From positions 1 through 64,000 of the forward strand of contig JBBMOL010000181.1 in NCBI GenBank assembly GCA_037954665.1: DNA of 64,000 bases. Direction: 5' to 3'. Shown here piece after piece: positions 20,683-31,448 of this stretch. The notes under the pieces are model-generated. The model did no database searches and was not told the origin of the DNA. It worked only from the letters and a program-made list of their open reading frames with translations. This DNA comes from Laguncularia racemosa (taxonomy: Eukaryota; Streptophyta; Magnoliopsida; Myrtales; Combretaceae). The position numbers and the translations under genes are program-made. The first letter of the stretch is position 1. The number at the start of each line of letters is the position of its first letter.

Positions 20683-21910
20683 TGATGCGCTCAAATCCAA
20701 GATTAAGCACATATAAAAACCAATTTGAAAGACAAAGAAACAATGTCAATCAAACTAGTCTCAATCACATGAACAATGGTGTCAATTCTCAATGTTTATA
20801 ACCAATTCTTCCAATGAGGATGTGATAAATCTTAAGTATCCAAATCAGATAGCTCTGATACCAAAAAGATGATGTGCCTAAACACACTTAAAAGCACATC
20901 CAAAGGACTTAAGAAAAACTATCTCAAGTCAAGGCAAAATCGGATCAAAAATGGCACTTTTCAAATGAACCCTAATGTTGAAATGATGAAATTCAATCAA
21001 CTAATAATATAATCAGAATACCCCAAAGAAAATGCCTTCTAATAACACTCTAATGTCATATAATCCACTCAAATTAAGCCTCAATTTGACAAAGAAAACC
21101 ATAAAGTAAGATTCCTTTCCCAATGGTGAAAATCACGTTTTCAAGTGTAACTTTCAATGATGATCCCAAATCAAATGATAAGTACTTCAATTAAACACAA
21201 GAATTCGTGTACAATAAGATGTAAATCTGACCAAGAACTATCTCAAATCAACCCTAGATACAACACACTAGAGAAGAAAAGAAATCACAACAAAATGAAA
21301 TTGATATAACTCACAATTTCAAGATGTTGCACTCGCCACAATTTCAAGTCTTGGAATTGAAATTGATAAGAGAATTTGGAATTAGGAAACCCTAAGCCCT
21401 CTCACGAAATGTGAAGTGTTTTTTTCTGTAAAATAATCCTTCCTAAACCCTCTCTTAAGCAAGTATTTATACTTGCTACTTCTAGGGTTAAAAAGTGTTC
21501 AAAATTACAAGTTTGCCACTTTTAAGGTGGCTAGCCCTAAATGAAAATTACATGGAAATAAAAGTGTCCCAAAACCAAAATACAACCAAAATAGTTAATA
21601 AAAGAATAAAGATATAAAAGAAATGGTCTTCAAGATGCCGGTCTTCTATAGGATCCATCGGCCCAGCTCATCGCCGGTTCAGGTCGGTCCATGGATAACC
21701 CATAAGCTGAGTCTGAGGGAGTTTGTCCATTGCCCTATAAAATATGATAAGTGTGCCTGATGGAATACACAATACAACAATAATAGAAAAGAGGTTAATA
21801 TATAAATAATTCCGGGGTCAATCTGCTCAAAATGGGCCCTCAACGCCAAGATTTGAAATCCTTCAATTCTTGCCCTAATGATAGGTCTTGTTGGATTTTT
21901 ATTCCTATCA
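20683..21910 (-). repeat. Element E 3' LTR (left on the plus strand), with embedded PBS
   Basis: 1228 bp. The core 20870-21910 (1041 bp) corresponds to the LTRs of F and D. The outer 187 bp (20683-20869) is an extension at the element's U5 side that contains GCTCTGATACCA at 20852-20863, a second copy of the PBS. The element PPT (minus strand, about 21911-21925) abuts 21910. Confidence 0.85.
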
Positions 21911-22986
21911 TTTCCTCGGGCCTCAAAAAGATTTGTCCTCAAATCTAGTAGATCAAATGCAGTAGAAACTTTGTTTCCTCCTAGTAAGTCACCTGAATAA
22001 ATATCTCTGCAGAATCCCAATATCTGAAATACTACAGGTGGTGATTGTCTTCTCTCTTCCATTTCCAGGATGTATCTCTTCTGCAACACAAATAATGACC
22101 AATTATCCACTAAAGTTACCCCTATACCAACCTGTTCCACTGAAACTGTTTCCTCTTTTTCTAACTCATCTGTATGTTGCTGATCCTCATGGTCTTCTAA
22201 TGGTTGGACCAACTGTTCATTACCCTCTAAAACCTCTGATGGTGAACATAACTGTCTCTGAACAGTTTGGCTCTCTGGTGGTCTGCTCGTCTGACTATGA
22301 TCATCAGGATCCTCTGAAGGTTGGCACATCGGTGTCGGCATCTGCACAGTTTGGTCCTCTAATGGTTTGATCATGTGGCTATGATCCTCAAGATTTTGTG
22401 ATGGTTGTTTTATCTGTTTTTGCATCTCCTGGACCTCTGATGGTGACATAGGGTTCAATACTATACGTTTACTATCCTTTTTAAACATATAAGTATTTCT
22501 ATACCCATCATGTAATACCATCCCGTCATACAACCATGGTCTACCAAGTAATATATGGGATGCATAAAGAGGAAGAATATCACATTCAAGCTCATCATAA
22601 TACTTGTCCCCTATACTGAAGGGTACCCTAGCCCTTTGGGTCACACAAAGACCATCTTGATCATTCAACCAATGTAATGTATAGGGTTTAGGATGTGGGA
22701 TAGTTTCAAGTTTCAACTTCGATACTAATGATGTAGCTACAACATTAGTACAACTACCGCCATCAATAATAATTGCACACAAGTTTCCTTGTACCCTACA
22801 AGAAGTATGGAACAAGTTTTCTCTTTGTCCCTCATCAATGGTTTGAAAAGAAGTCATGTCCCGATGCAATATGTTAGCATAATGAAACATTTCACTAGAC
22901 ATGATTGTACTAAAATCCAACAATACAATAATTATCTTCACACTTCCAAGGTTCAAGTACACAACCAAACCACAAATGAAGTACAC
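21679..22986 (-). CDS. Element E retropepsin-like protein with acidic repeats
   Basis: 435-residue frame. Residues about 55-185 are a CRM-type aspartic protease domain: 'RENLFHTSCRVQGNL', active site IIDGGSCTNVV, 'LLGRPWLYDG', 'HDGYRNTYMF'. After it comes a 100-residue Glu/Gln/Pro-rich region built of loose repeats of the type 'P(S/L)EDxxDxxQ...QTVQ'. Near the end 'FDLLDLRTNLFEARGND' resembles the integrase C-terminal tail, and the frame then crosses the LTR edge at 21910 for about 77 residues. The first 28 residues are probably not translated; Met at 'MSSEMFHY' is a better start. The absence of gag means it would need capsid in trans. Confidence 0.75.
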   Translation of the reverse strand: MYFICGLVVYLNLGSVKIIIVLLDFSTIMSSEMFHYANILHRDMTSFQTIDEGQRENLFHTSCRVQGNLCAIIIDGGSCTNVVATSLVSKLKLETIPHPKPYTLHWLNDQDGLCVTQRARVPFSIGDKYYDELECDILPLYASHILLGRPWLYDGMVLHDGYRNTYMFKKDSKRIVLNPMSPSEVQEMQKQIKQPSQNLEDHSHMIKPLEDQTVQMPTPMCQPSEDPDDHSQTSRPPESQTVQRQLCSPSEVLEGNEQLVQPLEDHEDQQHTDELEKEETVSVEQVGIGVTLVDNWSLFVLQKRYILEMEERRQSPPVVFQILGFCRDIYSGDLLGGNKVSTAFDLLDLRTNLFEARGNDRNKNPTRPIIRARIEGFQILALRAHFEQIDPGIIYILTSFLLLLYCVFHQAHLSYFIGQWTNSLRLSLWVIHGPT

Positions 22987-23939
22987 TTAACTACTTTCAA
23001 GTAGATAGAATTAAATTCAACAACAAGTGTTTAAGTAACTAGTTCAATTACTTTCACACATTTAATGAGTTGTTTGAATTTCAAATTCTATTACTCACTT
23101 TCCTTTTTCTTGCTAAAGCTTTACACCCACAATGAGACTTAATGTGCAGCACCTTGCACTACACAAAACTCCACAAATTTACACCACCACACACACTTAA
23201 TCACGTTGCACTCACTTCACCACAACATAATTCACCACGTTACAACACCTTCAATTAACATACACACATAACGCCACACATACATACCCTTCACTAATTT
23301 TACAAAAACACAACTCCACACACATATACCTTTTATACACGTTGCAGCACACACATACACACTCTTCCACACTTGTATTTCTTCACTTCTATACAAGTTT
23401 CAAACCGTAACTCACAACAAAAGGCAGCTTAAGTTCAAATTCAAAATGAGATCATTAATTGCAATATTCCACAAATGGTAAGGAGCCACTTTCAAATTCA
23501 AATGAACACATAATTAAACAATGACTTAATGTGTGTTTTGAAATTCAAATTGCTTCCTTAACTCATACCTCAAATCTGGAAATTTGACTTCTCCAATTCA
23601 GAATTACACAATGGAAATCACAACAACAAACTTCACAATCTCTCTCACACCACAACTAGTCACGGCAAGAACAAGGTAATTTTTTCAAGCTCAAACAATT
23701 ATTGAATTAACAACACTTCTATTCTTCCTTCCTTCCACGAAAATTATTAATCACAAGATGATACAACAACCTTCCCAATCCAACTCCAACAATCAGCAAA
23801 TTAAATTCCAAGCCAATGTAATTTCGCAATCTCAAAACCACAACAACAACAACAAAATTTACAGTTTTCACTTGATGAACCCTAATTGATGATCACTTCC
23901 ACGAAATCAAATACAACCAATTCCCTTCTCTCAACATGT
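22987..23939 (-). other. Element E leader, no ORF
   Basis: A/C-rich (plus strand) DNA with CA-rich tracts (23150-23400). It corresponds to the leader of D (28222-29085), for example around 'cagaattacaca'. No gag remnant is recognisable, so gag was lost cleanly. Confidence 0.65.
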
Positions 23940-23951
23940 GCTCTGATACCA
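23940..23951 (-). other. Functional-position PBS of element E
   Basis: Plus strand GCTCTGATACCA, i.e. TGGTATCAGAGC on the element strand, six bases from the LTR edge at 23958. Confidence 0.85.
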
Positions 23952-23957
23952 AAAAGA

Positions 23958-25185
23958 TGATGTGCTCAAATCCAAGATTAAGCACATATAAAAACCAATT
24001 TGAAAGACAAAGAAACAATGTCAATCAAACTAGTCTCAATCACATGAACAATGGTGTCAATTCTCAATGTTTATAACCAATTCTTCCAATGAGGATGTGA
24101 TAAATCTTAAGTATCCAAATCAGATAGCTCTGATACCAAAAAGATGATGTGCCTAAACACACTTAAAAGCACATCCAAAGGACTTAAGAAAAACTATCTC
24201 AAGTCAAGGCAAAATCGGATCAAAAATGGCACTTTTCAAATGAACCCTAATGTTGAAATGATGAAATTCAATCAACTAATAATATAATCAGAATACCCCA
24301 AAGAAAATGCCTTCTAATAACACTCTAATGTCATATAATCCACTCAAATTAAGCCTCAATTTGACAAAGAAAACCATAAAGTAAGATTCCTTTCCCAATG
24401 GTGAAAATCACGTTTTCAAGTGTAACTTTCAATGATGATCCCAAATCAAATGATAAGTACTTCAATTAAACACAAGAATTCGTGTACAATAAGATGTAAA
24501 TCTGACCAAGAACTATCTCAAATCAACCCTAGATACAACACACTAGAGAAGAAAAGAAATCACAACAAAATGAAATTGATATAACTCACAATTTCAAGAT
24601 GTTGCACTCGCCACAATTTCAAGTCTTGGAATTGAAATTGATAAGAGAATTTGGAATTAGGAAAACCCTAAGCCCTCTCACGAAATGTGAAGTGTTTTTT
24701 CTGTAAAATAATCCTTCCTAAACCCTCTCTTAAGCAAGTATTTATACTTGCTACTTCTAGGGTTAAAAATTGTTCAAAATTACAAGTTTGCCACTTTTAA
24801 GGTGGCTAGCCCTAAATGAAAATTACATGGAAATAAAAGTGTCCCAAAACCAAAATACAACCAAAATAGTTCATAAAAGAATAAATATATAAAAGAAATG
24901 GTCTTCAAGATGCCAGTCTTCTATAGGATCCATCGGCCCAGCTCATCGCCGATTCTGGTCGGTCCATGGATAACCCATAAGCTGAGTCTGAGGGAGTTTG
25001 TCCATTGCCCTATAGAATATGATAAGTGTGCCTGTTGGAATACACAATACAACAATAATAGAAAAGAGGTTAATATATAAATAATTCCGGGGTCAATCTA
25101 CTCAAAATGGGCCCTCAACGCCAAGATTTGAAATCCTTCAGTTCTTGCCCTAATGATAGGTCTTGTTGGATTTTTATTCCTATCA
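23958..25185 (-). repeat. Element E 5' LTR (right on the plus strand), with embedded PBS
   Basis: Same length and structure as 20683-21910, including the 187-bp extension (23958-24144) and the internal PBS copy at 24127-24138. Identity of structure in both LTRs means the extension was present in the template that was reverse-transcribed. Confidence 0.85.
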
Positions 25186-25323
25186 AAAGGCATGCTCGTT
25201 GGGTGGAGTTCATCGAAACATTTCCCTATGTCATTCACTACAAGCAAGGTAAAGAGAATGTTGTTGCTGATGCACTTTCTAGAAGGTATGCTCTTATCTC
25301 TACTCTTAGTTGTAGACTGCTTG
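25186..25323 (+). pseudogene. Element A RNaseH end and RH-integrase linker
   Basis: 'HARWVEFIETFPYVIHYKQGKENVVADALSRRY' type RNaseH end (ADALSRR is diagnostic), then a short linker cut by element D at a Leu-Gly boundary. Bases 25319-25323 are the left TSD of D. Confidence 0.88.
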
Positions 25324-26335
25324 TGATGTGCCTAATCACACTTTAAAGCACATTCAAAAGACTTAAGAAAAGATATCTCAAGTCTAGGCAAAATCGGATC
25401 CAAGAAATGGCACTTTTCTAGTGAACCCTAGTGTTGAAATGATGAAATTCAACCTACTAATGATATAATCTGAATACCACAATGGAAATGGCTTCTAATA
25501 ACACTTCTAATATCATATAATCCACGAAAAGCAAGCCTCAATTTGACAAAGAAAACCGTGAAGGAAGATCCCTTTTTTCAAATGGTGAAATTCACACTAG
25601 CAAAGAAATCCTTAATGATGAATTGAATCAACTTGATAATTCTTTCAAATAATCAAATGAATTCGTGTACAATAAGATGTAAATCTGACCAAGAACTATC
25701 TCTAATCAACCCTAGATACAACACACTAGAGAAGAAAAGAAATCACAACAAGTATGAATTGATATGACTCACAAATTCCAATTGTTGCACTCGCCACAAT
25801 CTCAAGTCTTGGAATTGAAATTGATAAGAGTTGGAACCAAGGTATGAACCCTAATTCACACGTGAAAAGAGAGTGTATGTTCTGCCAAAAATAAGCTCCC
25901 TAAACCCTCTCTTAAGCAAGTATTTATACTTGCTACTTCTAGGGTTAAAAAGTGCTCAAAATTACAAGTTTACCACTTTTAAGGTAGCTAACCCTAAATG
26001 AAAGTTACATGGAAATAAAAGTGTCCCAAAACCAAAATACAACCAAAATAGTTCAATAAACATTTACAAGATACAAAATAACATAAATCTTCATGATCCA
26101 ATGCCTCAGAATAGAGAACAATCGCAGCGGGCCTTTGATTGTTACCCAGAAAAATGTCTTGTGTCCAACTGAAGTTGTAGGACATTTTGGCATCCCATGG
26201 AGATATATAATTGTACCTGTAAGATTATTCTCAAAGTTTATTAGAAATAAAAACATAAGATAAAAGATGAGCAATTTGGTCAATCATCCAGATTGGGTTC
26301 TGAAAAGGTTGACAGTGCCAGAATTTTTCCCATCA
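25324..26335 (-). repeat. Element D 3' LTR
   Basis: 1012 bp, plus-strand edges TGATGTGCC...TTTTCCCATCA. The minus-strand PPT (GCCCGAGGAGA) lies directly right of 26335. A minus-strand TATA-like TATAAATA is at 25921-25928. Confidence 0.9.
25921..25928 (-). promoter_or_regulatory. TATA-like box in D/E/F LTR
   Basis: TATAAATA on the element strand. The context 'aagtagcaagtataaatacttgcttaagag' is shared by the E, F and D LTRs (about 17650, 21465, 24738, 29700). Motif-based only. Confidence 0.5.
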
Positions 26336-27111
26336 TCTCCTCGGGCTTCTGAAAGATTTGCCCTCAAATCTAGAGGATCAATTGTGGAATTGAACCCTAG
26401 GATCTCTGTTGTTCTGCTTCCCCGACTAACCATGGTAGTGGACGGCTGCCTGACCTCTTTCTGAAAACTCTCGACCTCAGATGGAGTCATTGGTAATAGG
26501 ATTATGCGTGTCTCGCCCATGCTAAACATGTAGGTATTTTTAAACCCATCATGTATCACCCGTCGATCATACAACCAGGGCCGACCCAACAGCAAATGGA
26601 ATGCATGCATAGGAACTATATCACAAAGGATCTCATCATGATAATCCTGCCCGACACTCACTGGAACCTTTTCCCTAAGGGTAACATGCATACTACCTCT
26701 ATTATCCAGCCAATGCAAATGATAAGGACTAGGATGAGGTATAGTAGACAGTTGAAATTTGTCTACTAGTGCAGCAGATATAACATTTGTGCAACTACCA
26801 CTATCAATGATGAGTACACAAAGGTTACCTCTGATTCTGCAAGAGGTATGAAATATGTTCTCCCTCTGAATATCACTGACATCAGGAGATGTGGACAAAA
26901 TCCTGCGTAATACATTGAGGGATAGATATTTTCCTCCAGTATGCTCCTCAGGTGCATTTGCATTCTGATCATCATAATATTCCTGCAATACTATTGGTAG
27001 ATCTGTAGGCTCAATCTGTTCATGGTCATCCTCAGTATCCTCTCCAATGTCTTCCATAATAGTCATCACCCTCTTATTTGGATACTGTGCAGCCATATGC
27101 TCAAATCCCAT
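26284..27111 (-). CDS. Element D aspartic protease with terminal integrase-tail segment
   Basis: In-frame codons upstream (to 27129) give a degenerate zinc knuckle CFKCMGFEHMAAQY, whose last Cys is Tyr. Then an acidic linker, and a retropepsin-like domain: 'ENIFHTSCRIRGNLCVL', active site IIDSGSCTNVI, 'LLGRPWLYDR', 'HDGFKNTYMF'. The last 50 residues contain 'LDLRANLSEARGDD' and cross the LTR boundary at 26335 by about 16 codons. One TAG separates it from gag, so readthrough or a recent mutation is needed for a joined polyprotein. Confidence 0.8.
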   Translation of the reverse strand: MGFEHMAAQYPNKRVMTIMEDIGEDTEDDHEQIEPTDLPIVLQEYYDDQNANAPEEHTGGKYLSLNVLRRILSTSPDVSDIQRENIFHTSCRIRGNLCVLIIDSGSCTNVISAALVDKFQLSTIPHPSPYHLHWLDNRGSMHVTLREKVPVSVGQDYHDEILCDIVPMHAFHLLLGRPWLYDRRVIHDGFKNTYMFSMGETRIILLPMTPSEVESFQKEVRQPSTTMVSRGSRTTEILGFNSTIDPLDLRANLSEARGDDGKNSGTVNLFRTQSG

Positions 27112-27129
27112 GCATTTAAAACATTTAAT

Positions 27130-28221
27130 CTAGCGTGCTTTCCCACTAGTAGATCCGGGAACAGTCTGCCTCGTTTCTGGTGCCATGACCTCTTTACCCT
27201 TCCCAGTGGGTAAGTTTTCCCTGATGATGGTTAGGGTAGTAGTGTCCACTGTCTTGACTCCCTCACCAACCGCCTTTGCTCCCCCTGATCGACTGTCGGC
27301 TGGTATGGGTCTATTAGTAGTATTGGGCCTGCTGCTAGGAGCCCTAAAGAAGTTGGACCTCCTCTGTCTCTCTACTTTTAAGGCCAACTGAATAGCCTCA
27401 TCAAGTGTGGTGTAGCGCTGTAGCTCAACAATACACGCTATCTCATATTTTAAACCTGAGAAAAATCGTGCTATAGTTTGTTCCGGAGGCTCAACAGACC
27501 CACACCTAATCATAAGGGTCTCAAATTCCTGCACATAATCATCCACCGTTTTTCCCCCCTGCCTCAAAATTTGCAGTCGCATAAACAGCTTCTGTTTGTA
27601 GTGCTCAGGAATGAACCTCTTCCTTAACAACCTCTTCATATCCCTCCAGGTCTGAACCTCAGCCTCTCCATCCCGACGCCTATTGATGATCAGATTCTTC
27701 CACCAAAGTGCAGCATACCCTACAAATTCAACTGCAGCCAATCTGACCCTGATATTGTCGTCAATCTCATAACATTCGAAAAGACCTTCGACCTTATCCT
27801 CCCAGTCCAGGTACTCATCTGCTGATCCCTTACCATCATAGGATGGCATCTGTAGTTTCACATATTCCAAACCCCGAGGTGGCCTAAAATCCCTATTCTG
27901 ATTTAGGTTGACTCCAAAATTGTCATCTCTCTCTTCCACTACTCTGTTTCGATGAGGGTTTTGTGGAGCTACTCGAGGTGGTGCCGGTTGGTTTACCACT
28001 GGTGGTTGTGGTAAAGTCATCCTATCAACTCTAGTTACTAGTGTAGCAACCATAGTAGTAAGCTCCTGAAGTTGTTCCTCCAGAGTTCTTCTGCCTGCTA
28101 CATTACGTCCATGTCCTCCACCAACCTGGCTATTGTCTTCTTCACCCAATCCCCCATTCACACTATCATTAGACATATTTGTAGATCCTTGTATATTGTT
28201 TCTCAAAATGATATGATTCAA
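27130..28221 (-). CDS. Element D Gag (CRM-like capsid)
   Basis: 363 residues, uninterrupted. Likely start is Met16 (MSNDSVNGG) at about 28176. A coiled segment 'LEEQLQELTTMVATLVTRVDRM' is followed by a Pro-rich linker. The gag fold includes 'VKLQMPSYDGKGSADEYLDWEDKVE', 'YAALWWKNL', 'WRDMKRLLRKRFIPEHY' and 'VDDYVQEFETLMIRC', and a basic Ser/Thr-rich tail leads to the zinc knuckle in the next frame segment. Matches the architecture of element A gag. Confidence 0.88.
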   Translation of the reverse strand: MNHIILRNNIQGSTNMSNDSVNGGLGEEDNSQVGGGHGRNVAGRRTLEEQLQELTTMVATLVTRVDRMTLPQPPVVNQPAPPRVAPQNPHRNRVVEERDDNFGVNLNQNRDFRPPRGLEYVKLQMPSYDGKGSADEYLDWEDKVEGLFECYEIDDNIRVRLAAVEFVGYAALWWKNLIINRRRDGEAEVQTWRDMKRLLRKRFIPEHYKQKLFMRLQILRQGGKTVDDYVQEFETLMIRCGSVEPPEQTIARFFSGLKYEIACIVELQRYTTLDEAIQLALKVERQRRSNFFRAPSSRPNTTNRPIPADSRSGGAKAVGEGVKTVDTTTLTIIRENLPTGKGKEVMAPETRQTVPGSTSGKAR

Positions 28222-29085
28222 GGATATACACTTCCACTACAATACTTCCTTAAACTTCACACAATGGTAACTACAAAAGACAAACAACAAACCCACTTAA
28301 TGTTACAATTTATAATTGCAACTCACATGTAATACTCTCCTCCACAACAAGCCACAAGTACACGGTGCAGCAAAATTAATTTCCACAAGTTTACTCCACG
28401 GCAACACACTAGCAACAACTACAATTAATATGTAATACTTCCATGGCAACAACCAAGTGAACAATGAATACAAGTAATCTTCAACTCCCACGGCAAATAA
28501 TGAAGACAAGAGATTAATAAGTAGCTTTCCAAAATGAATTCTGAATCCCACTATAGGCAGCAACTTACAATTTGAATTTCAAATAACTTCACTTATTGCA
28601 AGCCTTCCTCAATTGGTAACAATGAATTCAAATTCAAATAGCAATCATTAACTCCCACAACTTAATTGCATATGATTTGAATTCAAATAATTCCTTACTA
28701 ACCACACTTAATGTAATCTGCAAATTTAACTTCATAAATTCAGAATTACACAAGGGAATTCAAATAACAATCTTCACAACTCCACACGCCACAAGCTATA
28801 CGGCAACAATTGGTAAGTTTCACAATTCAAACAATTTGCTAAGGTAATTCCACTTTGTATTTCGGCTCTTCCACGTGAATTAGTATCCACAAAGTGATCT
28901 AATAACCTTCCCAAATCAACTCCAATAATCAGCAAATTAAATCCCAATCCAAAACAATTTCACAATCTCAAACTACAACAACAACAACAACTACACAATT
29001 GCGTTTTTTTTTTTCCACTTGATCAACCCTAATTGTTGATCACTTCCACGAAATTAATACAACCAATTCCCTTCTCTCAACAAGA
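28222..29085 (-). other. Element D leader
   Basis: Non-coding between PBS and gag, AT-rich with repeated 'aattcaaat' strings. Nothing else recognised. Confidence 0.65.
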
Positions 29086-29097
29086 GCTCTGATACCA
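29086..29097 (-). other. PBS of element D
   Basis: TGGTATCAGAGC on the element strand, six bases from the LTR edge (29104). Confidence 0.88.
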
Positions 29098-29103
29098 AAA
29101 AGA

Positions 29104-30115
29104 TGATGTGCCTAATCACACTTTAAAGCACATTCAAAAGACTTAAGAAAAGATATCTCAAGTCTAGGCAAAATCGGATCCAAGAAATGACACTTTTCTA
29201 GTGAACCCTAGTGTTGAAATGATGAAATTCAACCTACTAATGATATAATCTGAATACCACAATGGAAATGGCTTCTAATAACACTTCTAATATCATATAA
29301 TCCACGAAAATCAAGCCTCAATTTGACAAAGAAAACCGTGAAGGAAGATCCCTTTTTTCAAATGGTGAAATTCACACTAGCAAAGAAATCCTTAATGATG
29401 AATTGAATCAACTTGATAATTCTTTCAAATAATCAAATGAATTCGTGTACAATAAGATGTAAATCTGACCAATAACTATCTCTAATCAACCCTAGATACA
29501 ACACACTAGAGAAGAAAAGAAATCACAACAAGTAGGAATTGATATGACTCACAAATTCCAATTGTTGCACTCGCCACAATCTCAAGTCTTGGAATTGAAA
29601 TTGATAAGAGTTGGAACCAAGGTATGAACCCTAATTCACACGTGAAAAGAGAGTGTATGTTCTGCCAAAAATAAGCTCCCTAAACCCTCTCTTAAGCAAG
29701 TATTTATACTTGCTACTTCTAGGGTTAAAAAGTGCTCAAAATTACAAGTTTGCCACTTTTAAGGTGGCTAACCCTAAATGAAAGTTACATGGAAATAAAA
29801 GTGTCCCAAAACCAAAATACAACCAAAATAGTTCAATAAACATTTACAAGATACAAAATAACATAAATCTTCATGATCCAATGCCTCAGAATAGAGAACA
29901 ATCGCAGCGGGCCTTTGATTGTTACCCAGAAAAATGTCTTGTGTCCAACTGAAGTTGTAGGACATTTTGGCATCCCATGGAGATATATAATTGTACCTGT
30001 AAGATTATTCTCAAAGTTTATTAGAAATAAAAACATAAGATAAAAGATGAGCAATTTGGTCAATCATCCAGATTGGGTTCTGAAAAGGTTGACAGTGCCA
30101 GAATTTTTCCCATCA
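29104..30115 (-). repeat. Element D 5' LTR
   Basis: 1012 bp partner of 25324-26335. No embedded PBS extension, unlike element E. Confidence 0.9.
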
Positions 30116-31448
30116 GCTTGGTTTTGAGCAAATTAAGGAATTGTATGCTGCTGATCGAGATTTTTGTGAAGAGTATGTGCATTGTGAGAAGAGTGGTCAT
30201 GGTAAATTTTATAAGAATGAAGGATTCTTGTTTAGGGAGAATAAACTTTGCATTCTAAATTATTCTTTAAGAGAATTATTAGTGAGGGAGTCTCATGGGG
30301 GAGGTTTAATGGGACATTTTGGAGTAGCTAAAATCTTAGGGGTATTGCAGGAACACTTCTATTGACCTCACATGAAACGAGATGTTGAGAGGATTTGTGA
30401 GCGATGTGTCACTTGTAAGTAAGCAAAATCTAGAGTCCAACCTCATGGGCTTTATACCCCACTTCCCATTCCTCATGAGCCTTGGGTAGATATTTCCAAG
30501 GATTTTGTGTTAGGATTACCCAGGTCTAAGCATGGTCGAGACTCTATTTTTGTAGTCGTGGATAGATTTTCTAAGATGGCACATTTCATTCCTTGTCACA
30601 AAACAGATGATGCTTGCAATATTGCTAATTTGTTCTTTAAGGAAGTTGTGAGATTGCATGGTATGCCTAGAATAATCGTATCGGATAGAGATGCTAAGTT
30701 CTTGAGCTACTTCTAGAAGACCCTATGGGCTAAGTTAGGAACTAAGCTATTGTTTTCTACTACTTGTCATCCACAGACGGATGGTCAAACTGAGGTAGTA
30801 AATCGAACTTTATCTACTTTGTTAAGGGCAGTCATTAAGAAGAACATTAAAAGTTGGGAGGACTTTTTGCCGCATGTTGAATTTGCCTATAATCGCACAA
30901 TGCATTCTGCTACTAAGTTTACTCCTTTTGAAATTGTGTATGGTTTTAATCCACTAACTCCTTTGGATTTATCACCTCTGCCTATTTCTGAGTATGTTAA
31001 TCTAGATGGTAAGAAGAAAGCAGAATTTGTTAAACAGATCCATGAGAAGGCAAGATTAAACATTGAGCGAAGAACAGAGCAGTATGTGAAACAAGCTAAC
31101 AAGGGTCGTCGACAAGCTGTTTTTGAACCTGGAAACTGGGTTTGGGTTCACATGCACAAAGAGCGGTTTCCTGAGCAGCATCGATCTAAATTACTTTCTA
31201 GAGGCGATGGACCATTTCAAATTCTTAAACGCATCAATGATAATGTATACAAGATAGATTTACCAGGTGAGTATCAAGTAAGTGCTACTTTTAATGTTAC
31301 TGATCTGAGTCCTTTTGATGTAGGCGACGATTTGAGGACAAATCCTTTTCAAGAGGAGGGGAATGATGAGAGCCATGATGGGAGCCAAGCCAGAAGATGG
31401 AATGTGGATCCTCTTGAAGTGCCACCTGGACCGATCACAAGAACTTGA
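30116..31448 (+). pseudogene. Element A integrase, reading into its 3' LTR
   Basis: Integrase inserts the cDNA into chromatin. The His-Cys zinc region (HGGGLMGHFG...CERCVTC), core residues in 'SKDFVLGLP', 'IVSDRDAKF' and 'TDGQTEVVNRTL', and a C-terminal GPF-type module (GDGPFQILKRINDNVYKIDLP) are visible. Nonsense codons occur at 30362-30364, about 30420 and 30714-30716. The frame crosses the LTR start at 31364 and ends at 31448, and further codons in phase resemble 'AKRFKEALNGL', the CR-type tail seen in CRM elements. No classical chromodomain is evident. Confidence 0.85.

Larger units (their letters stand above)
20683..25185 (-). mobile_element. Element E: non-autonomous CRM-like element with protease only
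   Basis: Two 1228-bp LTRs (20683-21910, 23958-25185) flank a 2.05-kb interior that encodes one protease-type frame and no gag, RT, RNaseH or integrase. Left flank AAAAG, right flank AAAGG: a 4-bp AAAG TSD, or a 5-bp one with one A lost, restores the A frame. The end of the frame resembles a CRM integrase tail (LDLRTNLFEARGND) and reads into the LTR, so E looks like an internal-deletion derivative. Confidence 0.85.
25324..30115 (-). mobile_element. Element D: non-autonomous CRM-like element with gag and protease
   Basis: LTRs 25324-26335 and 29104-30115 (both 1012 bp, about 6 differences by eye), perfect TSD GCTTG (25319-25323, 30116-30120), PBS 29086-29097, gag, zinc knuckle and protease. 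The frame passes from protease straight to an integrase-tail-like segment (DPLDLRANLSEARGDD) and into the LTR, so RT-RNaseH-integrase was deleted internally. Low LTR divergence makes it one of the youngest insertions here. Confidence 0.92.

Noticed and set aside
23100..23450. CA-rich stretch as a microsatellite or host promoter
   Set aside because: It is part of the E leader and has a counterpart in D. Irregular CA content, no true tandem array.
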